Positions 25,981 to 33,903 of a stretch of DNA of 41,432 nt are shown here, one piece after another. Position 1 is the stretch's first letter. Each line of letters starts with the position of its first letter. A program made the position numbers and the translations under genes. This stretch comes from Prochloraceae cyanobacterium (GTDB lineage: Bacteria; Cyanobacteriota; Cyanobacteriia; Cyanobacteriales; JASJDA01), in NCBI GenBank assembly GCA_030065755.1, contig JASJDA010000049.1:1-41432 (forward strand), written 5' to 3'. The notes beneath the pieces are model-generated. The model was given only the letters and a program-made list of their open reading frames with translations, was not told the origin of the DNA and made no database searches.

Positions 25981-26060
25981 AAATTAATTGGACATTCTTG
26001 TTGCGGTAGGTTATCGACTACGCCGAGGGTTTTCGGTGATGAAGAATGTCCAATTTATTT
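25981..26060. mobile_element. 80-bp palindromic element (MITE-like)
   Basis: Terminal inverted repeats AAATTAATTGGACATTCTT (25981-25999) and, on the other strand, AAATAAATTGGACATTCTT (26042-26060) match at 18 of 19 positions and flank a ~42-bp core that itself contains CGCCGAGGGTTTTCGGTG. Non-coding. It has the same size and layout as the palindromes at 32391-32474 and 33493-33578, though different ends. Confidence 0.55.
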
Positions 26061-26131
26061 TGGACAGGTACTTATGAGAGTGTCTGATTGGATGGTTTTG
26101 AGGCTGATTGTACTGACTCATAGAGCCGCCG

Positions 26132-26278
26132 TTAATATTTATTAGCAATTTCGGTTGCCAATTCACTCATTTGTGAGGCTTTCTCTTCAGCGAGTCGAGC
26201 AATTTTTATAGAGCCTGGAGCCTCTAATGCCAAAAATGGTAATAAAGTTGGATGGAGCGAGCCTTCACTTTTCGTCAA
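26132..26278 (-). pseudogene. Unidentified ORF remnant (~48 codons)
   Basis: A minus-strand frame from TTG 26278 to TAA 26132 encodes a protein-like peptide including HPTLLPFLALEAPGSIKIAR and LAEEKASQMSELATEIANKY, with amphipathic helical composition. No start signal is obvious and a stop lies just upstream, so it looks like the C-terminal scrap of a larger gene. I do not recognise the family. Confidence 0.35.
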
Positions 26279-26370
26279 ATTTCACTCGCCACCACTACGC
26301 CATAGTTTTGTCGCTTTGAATGTTCACGACTTATTGAGAAATGCTATATTATTATAATTAAATAAAAAAC

Positions 26371-27570
26371 ATGAAGGACAATCAAAATAGTAATTTTATT
26401 GCCGAAAAAATTTTTTCTCTAATTCATCAATCCAACCTAGCTTATACAACATCTTGGGAAGATCCTAGGCTCGATCGTCTAGCTCTGAATTTAAAAGAAA
26501 ATGATACAATTTTGACAATCACGTCCGGAGGTTGTAATCCACTTGATTATGCACTAGACCGTCCTAAACACATTTATTCAGTTGATATCAATCCTCATCA
26601 AAATGCTCTTTTAGAGTTAAAACTAGCAGCTATACGTCAACTCAATTTCGACTCGTTTTTTGAACTCTTCGGTCGAGGTCATTTACCAAATTTCCCCGAG
26701 CTCTATCAATCGAAGCTGCGTTGTTTGCTTTCTCCTTGGGCTCAGAAATATTGGGATAAGCAAGGAAAAAGATTTTTCAATAGCAGAATTTCTTTCTACT
26801 TTCGCGGTAGCTCTGGACGGGTCATCCGTTTTGTTAATTACTTTACTAAAAATATCATTAAAAACCGTACTCAAATCGAACAACTTTTTGCTGCCAATAC
26901 AATTAACCAGCAAAAAGAAATTTACGACAAACACTTACGCCATACTTTAACTCCATTTTTGCGTCAATTATTTAGTAATAATTTAACATTGTGGCTGAAC
27001 TGCGTACCCCCTCAACAACGCCAGCAGGTAGAGCTAGATTTTGGATGCAGCATTGGTGAGGTTTACGGTCAGTGGCTTGAAGAGATGTTGACTCAAGTTC
27101 CAATTAAAGATAACTACTTTTGGAGAGTTTGTCTGTTTGGTGAATATACACCTGCTTGTTGTCCAGAATACTTAAAGCGGGACAACTTTGAAGCTCTCAA
27201 AGGAGGTTTAGTCGAGCGCATATCAGTTCACACCAACACTGTTGAGAACTTTGTGAGAGAAAATGATGTAACTATCTCCCATTTTGTCTTGCTCGATCAT
27301 ATGGATTGGTTAAGCAATTATCGGTATCGAGACTTAGAGTCAGAATGGCAAGCAATTGTAGAGAAAATAAATAAACAAGCTCGCATAATTTTTCGTAGTA
27401 TGTTGTCGGAAGTAGAATATCTCGATGACATTAATGTTCTTGTAAAAGGAGTCCGCCAACCTCTGAAAAATTTAATAACATACAACCAAAAACTGGCTCG
27501 AAAACTACATCAGCAAGATAGAACCCATATATACGGTAGCTTTTATATTGCAGATTTAACCATCGCCTGA
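26371..27570 (+). CDS. btaA: BtaA-type S-adenosylmethionine:diacylglycerol 3-amino-3-carboxypropyltransferase
   Basis: 399 aa, DUF3419/BtaA family. Hallmarks are YTTSWEDPRLDRLAL, the SAM-site region TSGGCNPLDYALDRP, SVDINPHQNALLELKLAA, and LLDHMDWLS near the C-terminus. BtaA moves the aminocarboxypropyl group of SAM to the free hydroxyl of diacylglycerol, forming the homoserine ether of betaine lipids (DGTS), at the membrane. The gene is complete and followed after 26 bp by a BtaB homologue. Betaine lipids are not standard cyanobacterial membrane lipids. Together with the neighbouring acyl-glycerol-forming megasynthase, this suggests that the acceptor may be a polyketide glycerol ester, which is inference. 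Ordinary DGTS synthesis is the alternative. Confidence 0.88.
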   Translation: MKDNQNSNFIAEKIFSLIHQSNLAYTTSWEDPRLDRLALNLKENDTILTITSGGCNPLDYALDRPKHIYSVDINPHQNALLELKLAAIRQLNFDSFFELFGRGHLPNFPELYQSKLRCLLSPWAQKYWDKQGKRFFNSRISFYFRGSSGRVIRFVNYFTKNIIKNRTQIEQLFAANTINQQKEIYDKHLRHTLTPFLRQLFSNNLTLWLNCVPPQQRQQVELDFGCSIGEVYGQWLEEMLTQVPIKDNYFWRVCLFGEYTPACCPEYLKRDNFEALKGGLVERISVHTNTVENFVRENDVTISHFVLLDHMDWLSNYRYRDLESEWQAIVEKINKQARIIFRSMLSEVEYLDDINVLVKGVRQPLKNLITYNQKLARKLHQQDRTHIYGSFYIADLTIA

Positions 27571-27596
27571 GTAGCTAGAAAAGAATCGAATATAGT

Positions 27597-28331
27597 ATGT
27601 CACTTGCAAATATTTTTGATAATCTAAAAGTAATTTACCATCTTGTTAAACCAAATAAAGGCAAGACTCATCAGGAAAGATTAGAAAATTTTTATAAAGA
27701 ACAAGCACAATATTATGATGCTTTTCGGAAAACTCTACTAAAAGGAAGAGAAGATTTATTCGAGTCCCTAGTTACCGATGCGGAAGGTATTTGGATTGAT
27801 ATGGGGGGTGGTACTGGAGCTAACTTTGAATGCATAGCCAAACAGCTAAATAAGTTCCAGAAAATTTATATTGTCGATCTATCTACTTCCTTATTAGAAA
27901 TAGCTCAACAACGGATCGCTAAAAATAAATGGAATAATGTCGAGACTATCGAAAGAGATGTTACTCAATTTGTTCCCTTAGAAGGGGCTGCGGATGTGGT
28001 CACATTTTCCTATTCTCTTTCTATGATGGAAAACTGGTTTGAGATAATCGATCGCGCATACCAACTACTCAAACCTGGAGGAGTAATTGGTGTAGTTGAT
28101 TTCTATGTATCGCGCAAACACCCAGAACCAGATTTTGTTTCTCACTCTTGGTTAACTCGTAACTTTTGGACGATCTGGTTTGCTACAGATAACGTATTTC
28201 TGTCTCCAGATCGTTTAGCCTACCTTCACTATCGCTTCGATAAGGTAACTCGTATCGAGAAGATGGCAAAATTATCTTTTCCCCCTGGTTTTAAAGCACC
28301 CTATTATTTATTTATTGGTCGCAAAAACTGA
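27597..28331 (+). CDS. btaB: BtaB-like N-methyltransferase
   Basis: 244 aa class I SAM methyltransferase. Motif I is WIDMGGGTGANFECIA, the acidic end of strand 2 is IYIVDLS and the post-motif region is LLKPGGVIGVVDFYVS. The N-terminal YKEQAQYYDAFRKTLLKGRE and the C-terminal PEPDFVSHSWLTRNFWTIWF segments are typical of BtaB, which trimethylates the homoserine amine of the BtaA product. It sits 26 bp after btaA and 29 bp before the next gene. If it alone performs all three methylations, the PEMT-like domain of the following gene would be redundant or act elsewhere. Confidence 0.83.
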   Translation: MSLANIFDNLKVIYHLVKPNKGKTHQERLENFYKEQAQYYDAFRKTLLKGREDLFESLVTDAEGIWIDMGGGTGANFECIAKQLNKFQKIYIVDLSTSLLEIAQQRIAKNKWNNVETIERDVTQFVPLEGAADVVTFSYSLSMMENWFEIIDRAYQLLKPGGVIGVVDFYVSRKHPEPDFVSHSWLTRNFWTIWFATDNVFLSPDRLAYLHYRFDKVTRIEKMAKLSFPPGFKAPYYLFIGRKN

Positions 28332-28360
28332 TTATAAACTATTAATTTAGAGGATATATT

Positions 28361-30172
28361 ATGAAAGATGCCCAAGAATCCAGTTTAACTCTCCCCAAAA
28401 AAAACGAAGGGCAAAACTGGGAAGCACTTCTCAATGCTTTTCTCGATTGTCATCAAAATCCCTTGAACCAGTCATTACATCTAATCAGTACACCACTGGG
28501 CTTGTGGGCTGTTTTATCTCTCATATCTCTGGGATCGAACTACGCTACTATCGCCATTGGTTCGCTGTATGTCTTGTCCTTATGGGGTAAACTGCCAACT
28601 AAAATCTGGATTAAAACGGCAACCGCAATCGTCATACTGGTCTATTTAGCGATCGCCATACATCCTAGCCTTGCGATTGCCTTACTAGCTTTGCCCGTAT
28701 CTTATGGACTGCAAGAATTAGCGCACTTAATTACAGGAGAGGTTACTTATCAAAGTACTTACATGGGTCAAGACAACTGGTTGTGGCAGTTTTTCGAGCA
28801 TAATTACTATCTACTCCCCTTGGTACTCGCCCCATTTACGAGCATCAACTTCTCTTTACTTACTTGTTTTGTTGCTCGCGATACAGTTATGGACACTAAG
28901 CTGAAGCTGGATCGCGACTTGCAGAATTTGGAAACAATTCGAGATTGGGTTGAGAGCGAACAACCACCAACTACTCACAGTAGCCACTGGTGGCTACATC
29001 AAATACCCTTACCAATTAAGGATGCTTGCGATCGAATTGCCCACTCTAAAGCTATCAAACAGATGTTTGAGGTCATATACAACGAGAGTGTCTATACGGT
29101 TGAGGTTATTGATGAGATGAACGAGATTTACGTTACTGGCCCCAAACAAGAATTAAACTCTGATGCCGTTTTTTACCTTGCTCACGTCGATGCGCCTTTC
29201 CTTTCGGTTTACCCCTTTGCAGCCGTGTTTCGCTGCATGGTAGCTGTAAATCCCAACGAGCGGGTACAGACTCACTTTCCCATGAAAGGAGTTATCTTTG
29301 AAGACCCTCAACCCTACACCCTTACCACTGGTGACATCCTCGCTTTTGACTATCTTCGTGAGTTACATTATATTACTTCAACATCTAGTGAAAACGAAGA
29401 GCATCCCCCCCGTATCAACCTCAAACTTCATTACTTAGTCTACCCAACCTGGCTGCGTACCTACGGCAAGATTCTGGGTCAACTGGCTAATTGGTACAAT
29501 ATGCAGGGACGTAAAGCTTTCCTGATGACTCTTACCCCCGATACACTCTCTGCTAAGATTTCGGCAGCTTCACTTCTAGCTTGGACAAAGATAGTAGAGT
29601 TTACCCACCGCTTTATTGGTGCAACGAATCTCGTCTATACTTTATTACTGGCTGCGATCGCTTTTTTATGGCAAAATGCCACAATTTTCCTGGCTGGCAC
29701 CAGTTTTATACATTATCTAATCTATATAGGAACTTTCTATTACCGAAAAAAAGTTTCTTACGGCACTTTTCTGCGTAATGCGGTCTTCTTCAAAAGCCTC
29801 GCTATGGGTCAGCTACTGTTTTGGTATATCTACTACTTTCAATTCGATCCCATTTCTCTTAGCCTCGTCGTAGTCGGCTACGGTCTGTCTTTTTTAGCTT
29901 ACTTCAGGCTCGGTTCTCTGCGCACCTATTTTGGTGTCGAGCTAGGCAAAGTTGCTCCCCAGCAAATCGATACTTTTCCCTATGGGACGATTCCACATCC
30001 GATGATTGTTGGCAACATTATCGGTCTAATAGGTTTGGAAATGCTCGAACCGCTTCGCGTTGCATTACCGTGGCTTGTTCCTTTACATATTGCATTTTAT
30101 CTGGTGCATTTAGTGCAAGAGATCTTAGATCTTCATGAAAACACAATAGCTTCTGTGATTCAAAAGAACTAG
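28361..30172 (+). CDS. Fusion membrane protein: DUF962/Mpo1-like - putative Fe/2OG-like domain - PEMT-like methyltransferase
   Basis: 603 aa, start behind GAGGATA. Residues 15-175 resemble DUF962/Mpo1 proteins: HQNPLNQSLHLISTPLG, several membrane segments, then conserved ELAHLITGE and FFEHN; yeast Mpo1 is an iron-dependent 2-hydroxy fatty acid dioxygenase. Residues ~235-390 form a soluble beta-rich region with HVD (275-277), TGDILAFDYLRELHYI (His336) and Arg351; this H-x-D, H (~60 later), R (+15) spacing fits an Fe(II)/2-oxoglutarate oxygenase, but I do not recognise the family. Residues ~405-600 have five or so membrane segments ending in RTYFGVELGKVAPQQIDTFP and YGTIPHPMIVGN, like phosphatidylethanolamine/isoprenylcysteine methyltransferases. 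The context (after btaA/btaB, 1 nt before an exporter) suggests acyl-chain or headgroup tailoring. The N- and C-terminal calls are moderately sure; the middle one is tentative. Confidence 0.6.
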   Translation: MKDAQESSLTLPKKNEGQNWEALLNAFLDCHQNPLNQSLHLISTPLGLWAVLSLISLGSNYATIAIGSLYVLSLWGKLPTKIWIKTATAIVILVYLAIAIHPSLAIALLALPVSYGLQELAHLITGEVTYQSTYMGQDNWLWQFFEHNYYLLPLVLAPFTSINFSLLTCFVARDTVMDTKLKLDRDLQNLETIRDWVESEQPPTTHSSHWWLHQIPLPIKDACDRIAHSKAIKQMFEVIYNESVYTVEVIDEMNEIYVTGPKQELNSDAVFYLAHVDAPFLSVYPFAAVFRCMVAVNPNERVQTHFPMKGVIFEDPQPYTLTTGDILAFDYLRELHYITSTSSENEEHPPRINLKLHYLVYPTWLRTYGKILGQLANWYNMQGRKAFLMTLTPDTLSAKISAASLLAWTKIVEFTHRFIGATNLVYTLLLAAIAFLWQNATIFLAGTSFIHYLIYIGTFYYRKKVSYGTFLRNAVFFKSLAMGQLLFWYIYYFQFDPISLSLVVVGYGLSFLAYFRLGSLRTYFGVELGKVAPQQIDTFPYGTIPHPMIVGNIIGLIGLEMLEPLRVALPWLVPLHIAFYLVHLVQEILDLHENTIASVIQKN

Positions 30173-31447
30173 ATGCCCACGTTTATTATCGTCTGGTTAG
30201 GACAAGTTGTATCTTTAATTGGCTCCGGACTTACAGGCTTTGTATTAGGGGTTTGGATCTATCAAACTACTGGCTCGGCGACACAGTTTTCCCTGATTTA
30301 TTTATTTACCGAACTACCCGCTATTTTAGTCGCTCCTGTGGCTGGAGTGATCGCAGATCGCTGGGATAGACGCTGGTTGATGATCCTCAGCGATACAGGT
30401 TCGGGACTTAGCACTTTGGCGATCGTTTTAATACTATGGCTGGGTAATTTACAAATCTGGCATATTTATCTAGCAATTGCACTAAGCTCGATTTGTCAGG
30501 GATTTCAGTGGCCCGCTTACTATGCTACTCCCACATTACTGGTTGCTAAAAAACATTTTGGTCGCGCTAACGGAATGATTCAGTTAGGTAAAGCAGCAGG
30601 ACAACTGTTCTCTCCTTTAGTGGCCGGGATTTTAATAAGTAAAATTCAAGTGCCTGGGGTGATTTTAATTGACTTTGCTACTTTCGGTTTAGCTGTGTTG
30701 ACTCTGCTGGTGATCCGATTTCCCAAACACCACAAGAGTAGCGAGGAAGAGACTAATCCCCCTATTTGGCAAGAAATTAGTTTTGCTTGGAACTACCTTT
30801 TAGAGCGTCCTGGTTTACTCATGATACTGACGTTTTTTGTTGTCACTAACTTCACTATTGGTTTAGTTCAGGTTTTGATTACCCCAATGGTGTTAGGTTT
30901 TACCAATGCCAAAATCCTCGGTCGAATATTATCCCTTGGTGGTAGTGGCTGGTTATTTGGTGCGATTCTTATGAGTGTTTGGGGAGGACCCAAAAAAAGA
31001 ATTTATGGAGTCTTTGGTTTCGAGCTACTTCTGGGACTCTCGATTTTAGTAGCAGGACTCAAACCATCATCACTCTTAATTACTATTGCTACTTTTACTT
31101 CCTTTTTTAGCATTCCCATAATTATCGGCTGCGCCAATGCTATCAGACAAGTTAAAGTGGCTCCAGAAATGCAAGGTCGCGTATTTGCCATGTGGGGGGC
31201 GATAGCTTGGTCTTCATTTCCTCTTGCTTATCTTGTTGCTGGTCCTTTATCTGATTACTTTTTCCAACCTCTACTTATGCAAGGAGGTCTACTGACTAAC
31301 AACATAGGAAGGTTGATTGGAGTTGGAGCAGGAAGAGGGATTGGTTTACTGTTTATTTTAGTAGGAATATTTATTATTCTAGCTACTATTGTTGCTTATC
31401 AATATCCCCGCATTCGCTTAGTAGAAGATGAATTACCCGATGCCTAA
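30173..31447 (+). CDS. MFS exporter (EntS/MFS_3-like)
   Basis: 424 aa, about 12 membrane segments. The N-terminal FIIVWLGQVVSLIGSGLTGF and the loop AGVIADRWDRRWLMILSD are typical of the MFS_3/EntS-like exporters found beside natural-product genes. The ATG directly abuts the stop of the previous gene, so it is the last gene of the btaA operon. Likely role: export or transbilayer movement of the lipid product; substrate unknown. No terminator was evident before the broken ParA frame. Confidence 0.8.
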   Translation: MPTFIIVWLGQVVSLIGSGLTGFVLGVWIYQTTGSATQFSLIYLFTELPAILVAPVAGVIADRWDRRWLMILSDTGSGLSTLAIVLILWLGNLQIWHIYLAIALSSICQGFQWPAYYATPTLLVAKKHFGRANGMIQLGKAAGQLFSPLVAGILISKIQVPGVILIDFATFGLAVLTLLVIRFPKHHKSSEEETNPPIWQEISFAWNYLLERPGLLMILTFFVVTNFTIGLVQVLITPMVLGFTNAKILGRILSLGGSGWLFGAILMSVWGGPKKRIYGVFGFELLLGLSILVAGLKPSSLLITIATFTSFFSIPIIIGCANAIRQVKVAPEMQGRVFAMWGAIAWSSFPLAYLVAGPLSDYFFQPLLMQGGLLTNNIGRLIGVGAGRGIGLLFILVGIFIILATIVAYQYPRIRLVEDELPDA

Positions 31448-31505
31448 ATTAATGTACTTTCTGCCATAAAATGACCAAAAAATTTTAGCTTATGTACCCT
31501 CGCCA

Positions 31506-31784
31506 GTTGTTGATTTGCTTGACTGTCCACCATCTTTAGGAATTCTCAGCTATATCAGCTTAGTTGCGGCTACTCATGTTCTCATTCCTATTCAAACTCA
31601 ATATAAAGCCCTCAAAGGAACTGAACTCTTACTCAAAACTATTGCTCGTGTTAAAGAACGTGCTAATCGCCGTTTAAAGATTGGAGGTATAATCCCCACT
31701 TTACATGATAGTCGTACTATTCAAGCCGAAATGAGTAAGAGGCGTTTAGCGGTATTTTCCACAGCCAAAGAGATCTCGTATTGA
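31506..31784 (+). pseudogene. ParA/Soj-type ATPase fragment
   Basis: The frame encodes the middle of a ParA partition ATPase: LLDCPPSLGILSYISLVAA, then IPIQTQYKALKGTELLLKTI and GGIIPTLHDSRTIQAEMSKR. The N-terminal Walker A region and the C-terminus are missing: homology starts at the Walker B-like DCPPSLG and ends at ~31760, before an unrelated tail. It is a remnant, perhaps of a plasmid or integrated element. Confidence 0.75.
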
Positions 31785-32070
31785 GTACAGCCGCGATAGG
31801 CTCGCAATAGCTTTCTCCAATCCATCTCAGAAAAAGCATAATTCAGTTCAAATTTCTCTAAATAAAGCTTGAAACTGGACTTTAGACTAAATCGCGATCG
31901 CGTAGCGCACGCAAAGCGTGACCGTGAGTTGACTAATGCGCTCAGCTTTCGCACGCAAAGCGTGATTGCGAACCTCACTTCTTTTTTATAAACTAAACCG
32001 TTCAGTTGTACCGGAGGGGGCGATGCCGATACGCAAGCGCATCGGCATCGGGCCAACTGCTTTTGACTGC

Positions 32071-32260
32071 GCCCATCGCGAGCTGACTGATGCGATCGCG
32101 AGTTGACCAATGCGATCGCGAGTTGACCAATGCGATCGCGAGTTGACCAATGCGATCGCGAGTTGACCAATGCGATCGCGAGTTGACCAATGCGATCGCG
32201 AGTTGACCAATGCGATCGGGACTTGAACAATGCGATCGGGACTTGAACAATGCGATCGGG
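32071..32260. repeat. 20-bp HIP1-containing minisatellite
   Basis: The unit TGCGATCGCGAGTTGACCAA is repeated six times perfectly (32091-32210), preceded by one degenerate copy and followed by two copies of the variant TGCGATCGGGACTTGAACAA and a half unit. Every perfect unit carries the GCGATCGC octamer. Open frames across it exist only because 20 bp repeats cycle through frames without stops. It is not a CRISPR: there are no unique spacers. Confidence 0.95.
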
Positions 32261-32390
32261 ATCAAAGGACGAGATAATAAATAAGATAAAATTGATTACT
32301 TATTAACAATCTTGACTAAATCTTTTCAAAAACTCCAACAATTTAGAAATAAAGTCTATCAACTATTAGGGCCAGCTCTGGGACTTTTTT

Positions 32391-32474
32391 ATTTTTAATA
32401 AGGAAGTCCTCATTAGTACTCAAGTTAAAAACGAAGCAGATAAGTTGTTGGAAAAGGACTTCCTTATTAAAAAT
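32391..32474. mobile_element. 84-bp palindromic element
   Basis: Perfect 20-bp terminal inverted repeats, ATTTTTAATAAGGAAGTCCT (32391-32410) and its complement (32455-32474), flank a 44-bp core. Non-coding, MITE-like. Its layout closely matches the 86-bp element at 33493-33578, whose ends read ATTTTTTATTAGGGAACCCTT, so the two are probably related families. Confidence 0.65.
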
Positions 32475-32505
32475 AATTTTTTCTAAAGACGGGACCTTTG
32501 AGTTA

Positions 32506-32670
32506 ATGGATGCTGTATTATTAACCCGAAAGGTATATTCTTTTGCTGAATTATCACTATCTCCAGTATTCAGAAGAAAATGGTGTAGCTTGTATGAAGC
32601 ACTTGATGATTGTCGTCCGAATCGCAGAAAATTAACCCAACTTTATTTTCAAGAAATACCTAAAAATAAA
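32506..32670 (+). pseudogene. DDE transposase N-terminal fragment
   Basis: The frame starts MDAVLLTRKVYSFAELSLSP and continues FRRKWCSLYEALDDCRPNRR, then LTQLYFQEIPKNKP. This looks like the N-terminus of a cyanobacterial IS701/IS4-like DDE transposase. It runs into the minisatellite arm at 32671 and stops at 32703, so the catalytic domain is lost. Confidence 0.55.
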
Positions 32671-32693
32671 CCAGGTGTAAATTTCTCGTTGAT

Positions 32694-32941
32694 GCGATCG
32701 TGACGGCAGAAGGGCGATCGTGACGATAGAAGAGCGATCGTGACGGCAGAAAGGCGATCGTGACGGCAGAAGAGCGATTCCCCTTGGTAGAAAAGCGATC
32801 GTGACGGCAGAAAAGCGATCGAGGCGGTAGAAAAGCGATCGTGACGGCAGAAAAGCGATCGAGGCGGTAGAAAAGCGATCGAGGCGGTAGAAAAGCGATC
32901 GTGACGGGAGAAAGGCGATCGAGGCGGGAGAAAGGCGATCG
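32694..32941. repeat. 20-bp minisatellite, left arm
   Basis: About 12 units of GCGATCGTGACGGCAGAAAA with variants (GCGATCGAGGCGGTAGAAAA, GCGATCGTGACGATAGAAGA) and one 21-bp unit at 32774 where the core is replaced by TTCCCCTTGG. The units are 20 bp long like the array at 32071-32260 but differ in sequence. Confidence 0.9.
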
Positions 32942-33047
32942 CTCCCGCGACGGTTACATAATGCGGTAATTTATAATAGCTTTGAAAACAAGTTCGCTCA
33001 AAGTAAGTTGAATAAAACAGATGGCTAAAATAGAAATTAAGATAAAA

Positions 33048-33261
33048 GGCTCTACCGAACCTAGCTTGCAAGTTACGCCACGATCGCCAGTATCAATCCA
33101 TTGATATAGAAGAGTTACAGGGTGGCGGGAGCGCAAGCGCTGCTGCAAGCAGTTCGCCTCATATAGATGTTAAATACAATAGAAAAATAACAAAACCTTT
33201 ACTGGACAAGAGTTATAGAGGCTAGTTTCTAACAGTTTGACAAGCTAGGTTCGGTAGAGCC
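33048..33261. mobile_element. 214-bp element with perfect 21-bp inverted ends
   Basis: GGCTCTACCGAACCTAGCTTG at 33048-33068 is exactly complementary to CAAGCTAGGTTCGGTAGAGCC at 33241-33261 once inverted. The interior has no intact frame. The right end is fused to the ISKra4-like frame, so this is either a nested MITE or the remains of an IS whose middle was deleted. Confidence 0.55.
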
Positions 33262-33480
33262 GAAAAAATTAGATGAACTTATTAATTATTTTCTCAAACA
33301 TAAAAGCTCAATTATCAATTATGAACTTCGCAAAAAAGCTAAGAAAACTATTGGTAGTGGTCGAATGGAGAAAGGTGTAGATTTGACTATTGGGAAGCGT
33401 CAAAAACATAAAGGTATGAGTTGGCGCTCTTTAGGTAGTCGAGCTTTAGCCATTCTTAAAGTAATTGAATTTAATGGGTC
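33239..33480 (+). pseudogene. ISKra4-family transposase C-terminal fragment
   Basis: The frame reads LDELINYFLKHKSSIINYEL, then KKTIGSGRMEKGVDLTIGKR and KGMSWRSLGSRALAILKVIE. GSGRMEK and GMSWR are typical of the C-terminal region of ISKra4-type transposases. The N-terminal part is gone and the 3' end is interrupted by the 86-bp palindrome at 33493. Confidence 0.7.
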
Positions 33481-33492
33481 AACAAAAAGTTC

Positions 33493-33578
33493 ATTTTTTA
33501 TTAGGGAACCCTTCTATGACCGATAACTTAATTGCGAAGAGACATAACTATAGGAAAAAGGGTTCCCTAATAAAAAAT
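33493..33578. mobile_element. 86-bp palindromic element
   Basis: Perfect 21-bp terminal inverted repeats, ATTTTTTATTAGGGAACCCTT (33493-33513) against its complement at 33558-33578, around a 44-bp core. It is inserted at the end of the ISKra4-like reading frame. Confidence 0.65.
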
Positions 33579-33710
33579 AAAAACATCTCTCGTCAGTGGC
33601 ATCAAACTTGGTTTCAACAAACTGTTTAACTATTAATTTCTAATTGACAATTTTCAATTAAATATTATTTTAATTATTAGCACAAAGGGCTAATAAACAG
33701 TTTGTCCTGC

Positions 33711-33882
33711 CCGTCTCGATCGCTTTTCTACCGTCCCGATCACTTTTCTACCGCCTCGATCGCTTTTCTACCGCCTCGATCACTTTTCTACCGCCTCGAT
33801 CGCTTTTCTAACGTCCCGATCGCTTTTCTACCGTCACGATCGCTCTTCTATCGTCACGATCGCCCTTCTGCCGTCACGATCG
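33711..33882. repeat. 20-bp minisatellite, right (inverted) arm
   Basis: About 8.5 units of the complement of the left array (CGATCGCTTTTCTACCGTCC, CGATCACTTTTCTACCGCCT and variants). The three outermost units match the left arm best. Confidence 0.9.
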
Positions 33883-33903
33883 CATCAACGAGAAATTTAC
33901 ACC

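Larger units (their letters stand above)
25430..26370. other. AT-rich divergent spacer between the PKS operon and the betaine-lipid operon
   Basis: About 940 bp with no intact gene. The half next to the PKS operon (25430-25970) is very AT-rich and should hold its promoter and leader, but I could not single out a convincing -35/-10 pair. The half next to btaA contains a palindromic element (25981-26060) and an unidentified ORF remnant (26132-26278). A shared control region for both operons is possible. Confidence 0.6.

Noticed and set aside
31721-32265. Overlapping minus-strand open frames of 74-169 codons
   Set aside because: They only translate the 20-bp minisatellite in several frames (repeated NSRSHWSTRDRIGQLAIAL-like peptides); no start context or homology.
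32071-32941. Regular short repeats resembling a CRISPR array
   Set aside because: Units are contiguous 20-mers without unique spacers, and no cas genes are in the window.
32649-33071. Minus-strand frame of 140 codons with FLPPRSLFCRHDRFSTASIA-like repeats
   Set aside because: Translation of the HIP1 minisatellite; same artefact as the other repeat frames.
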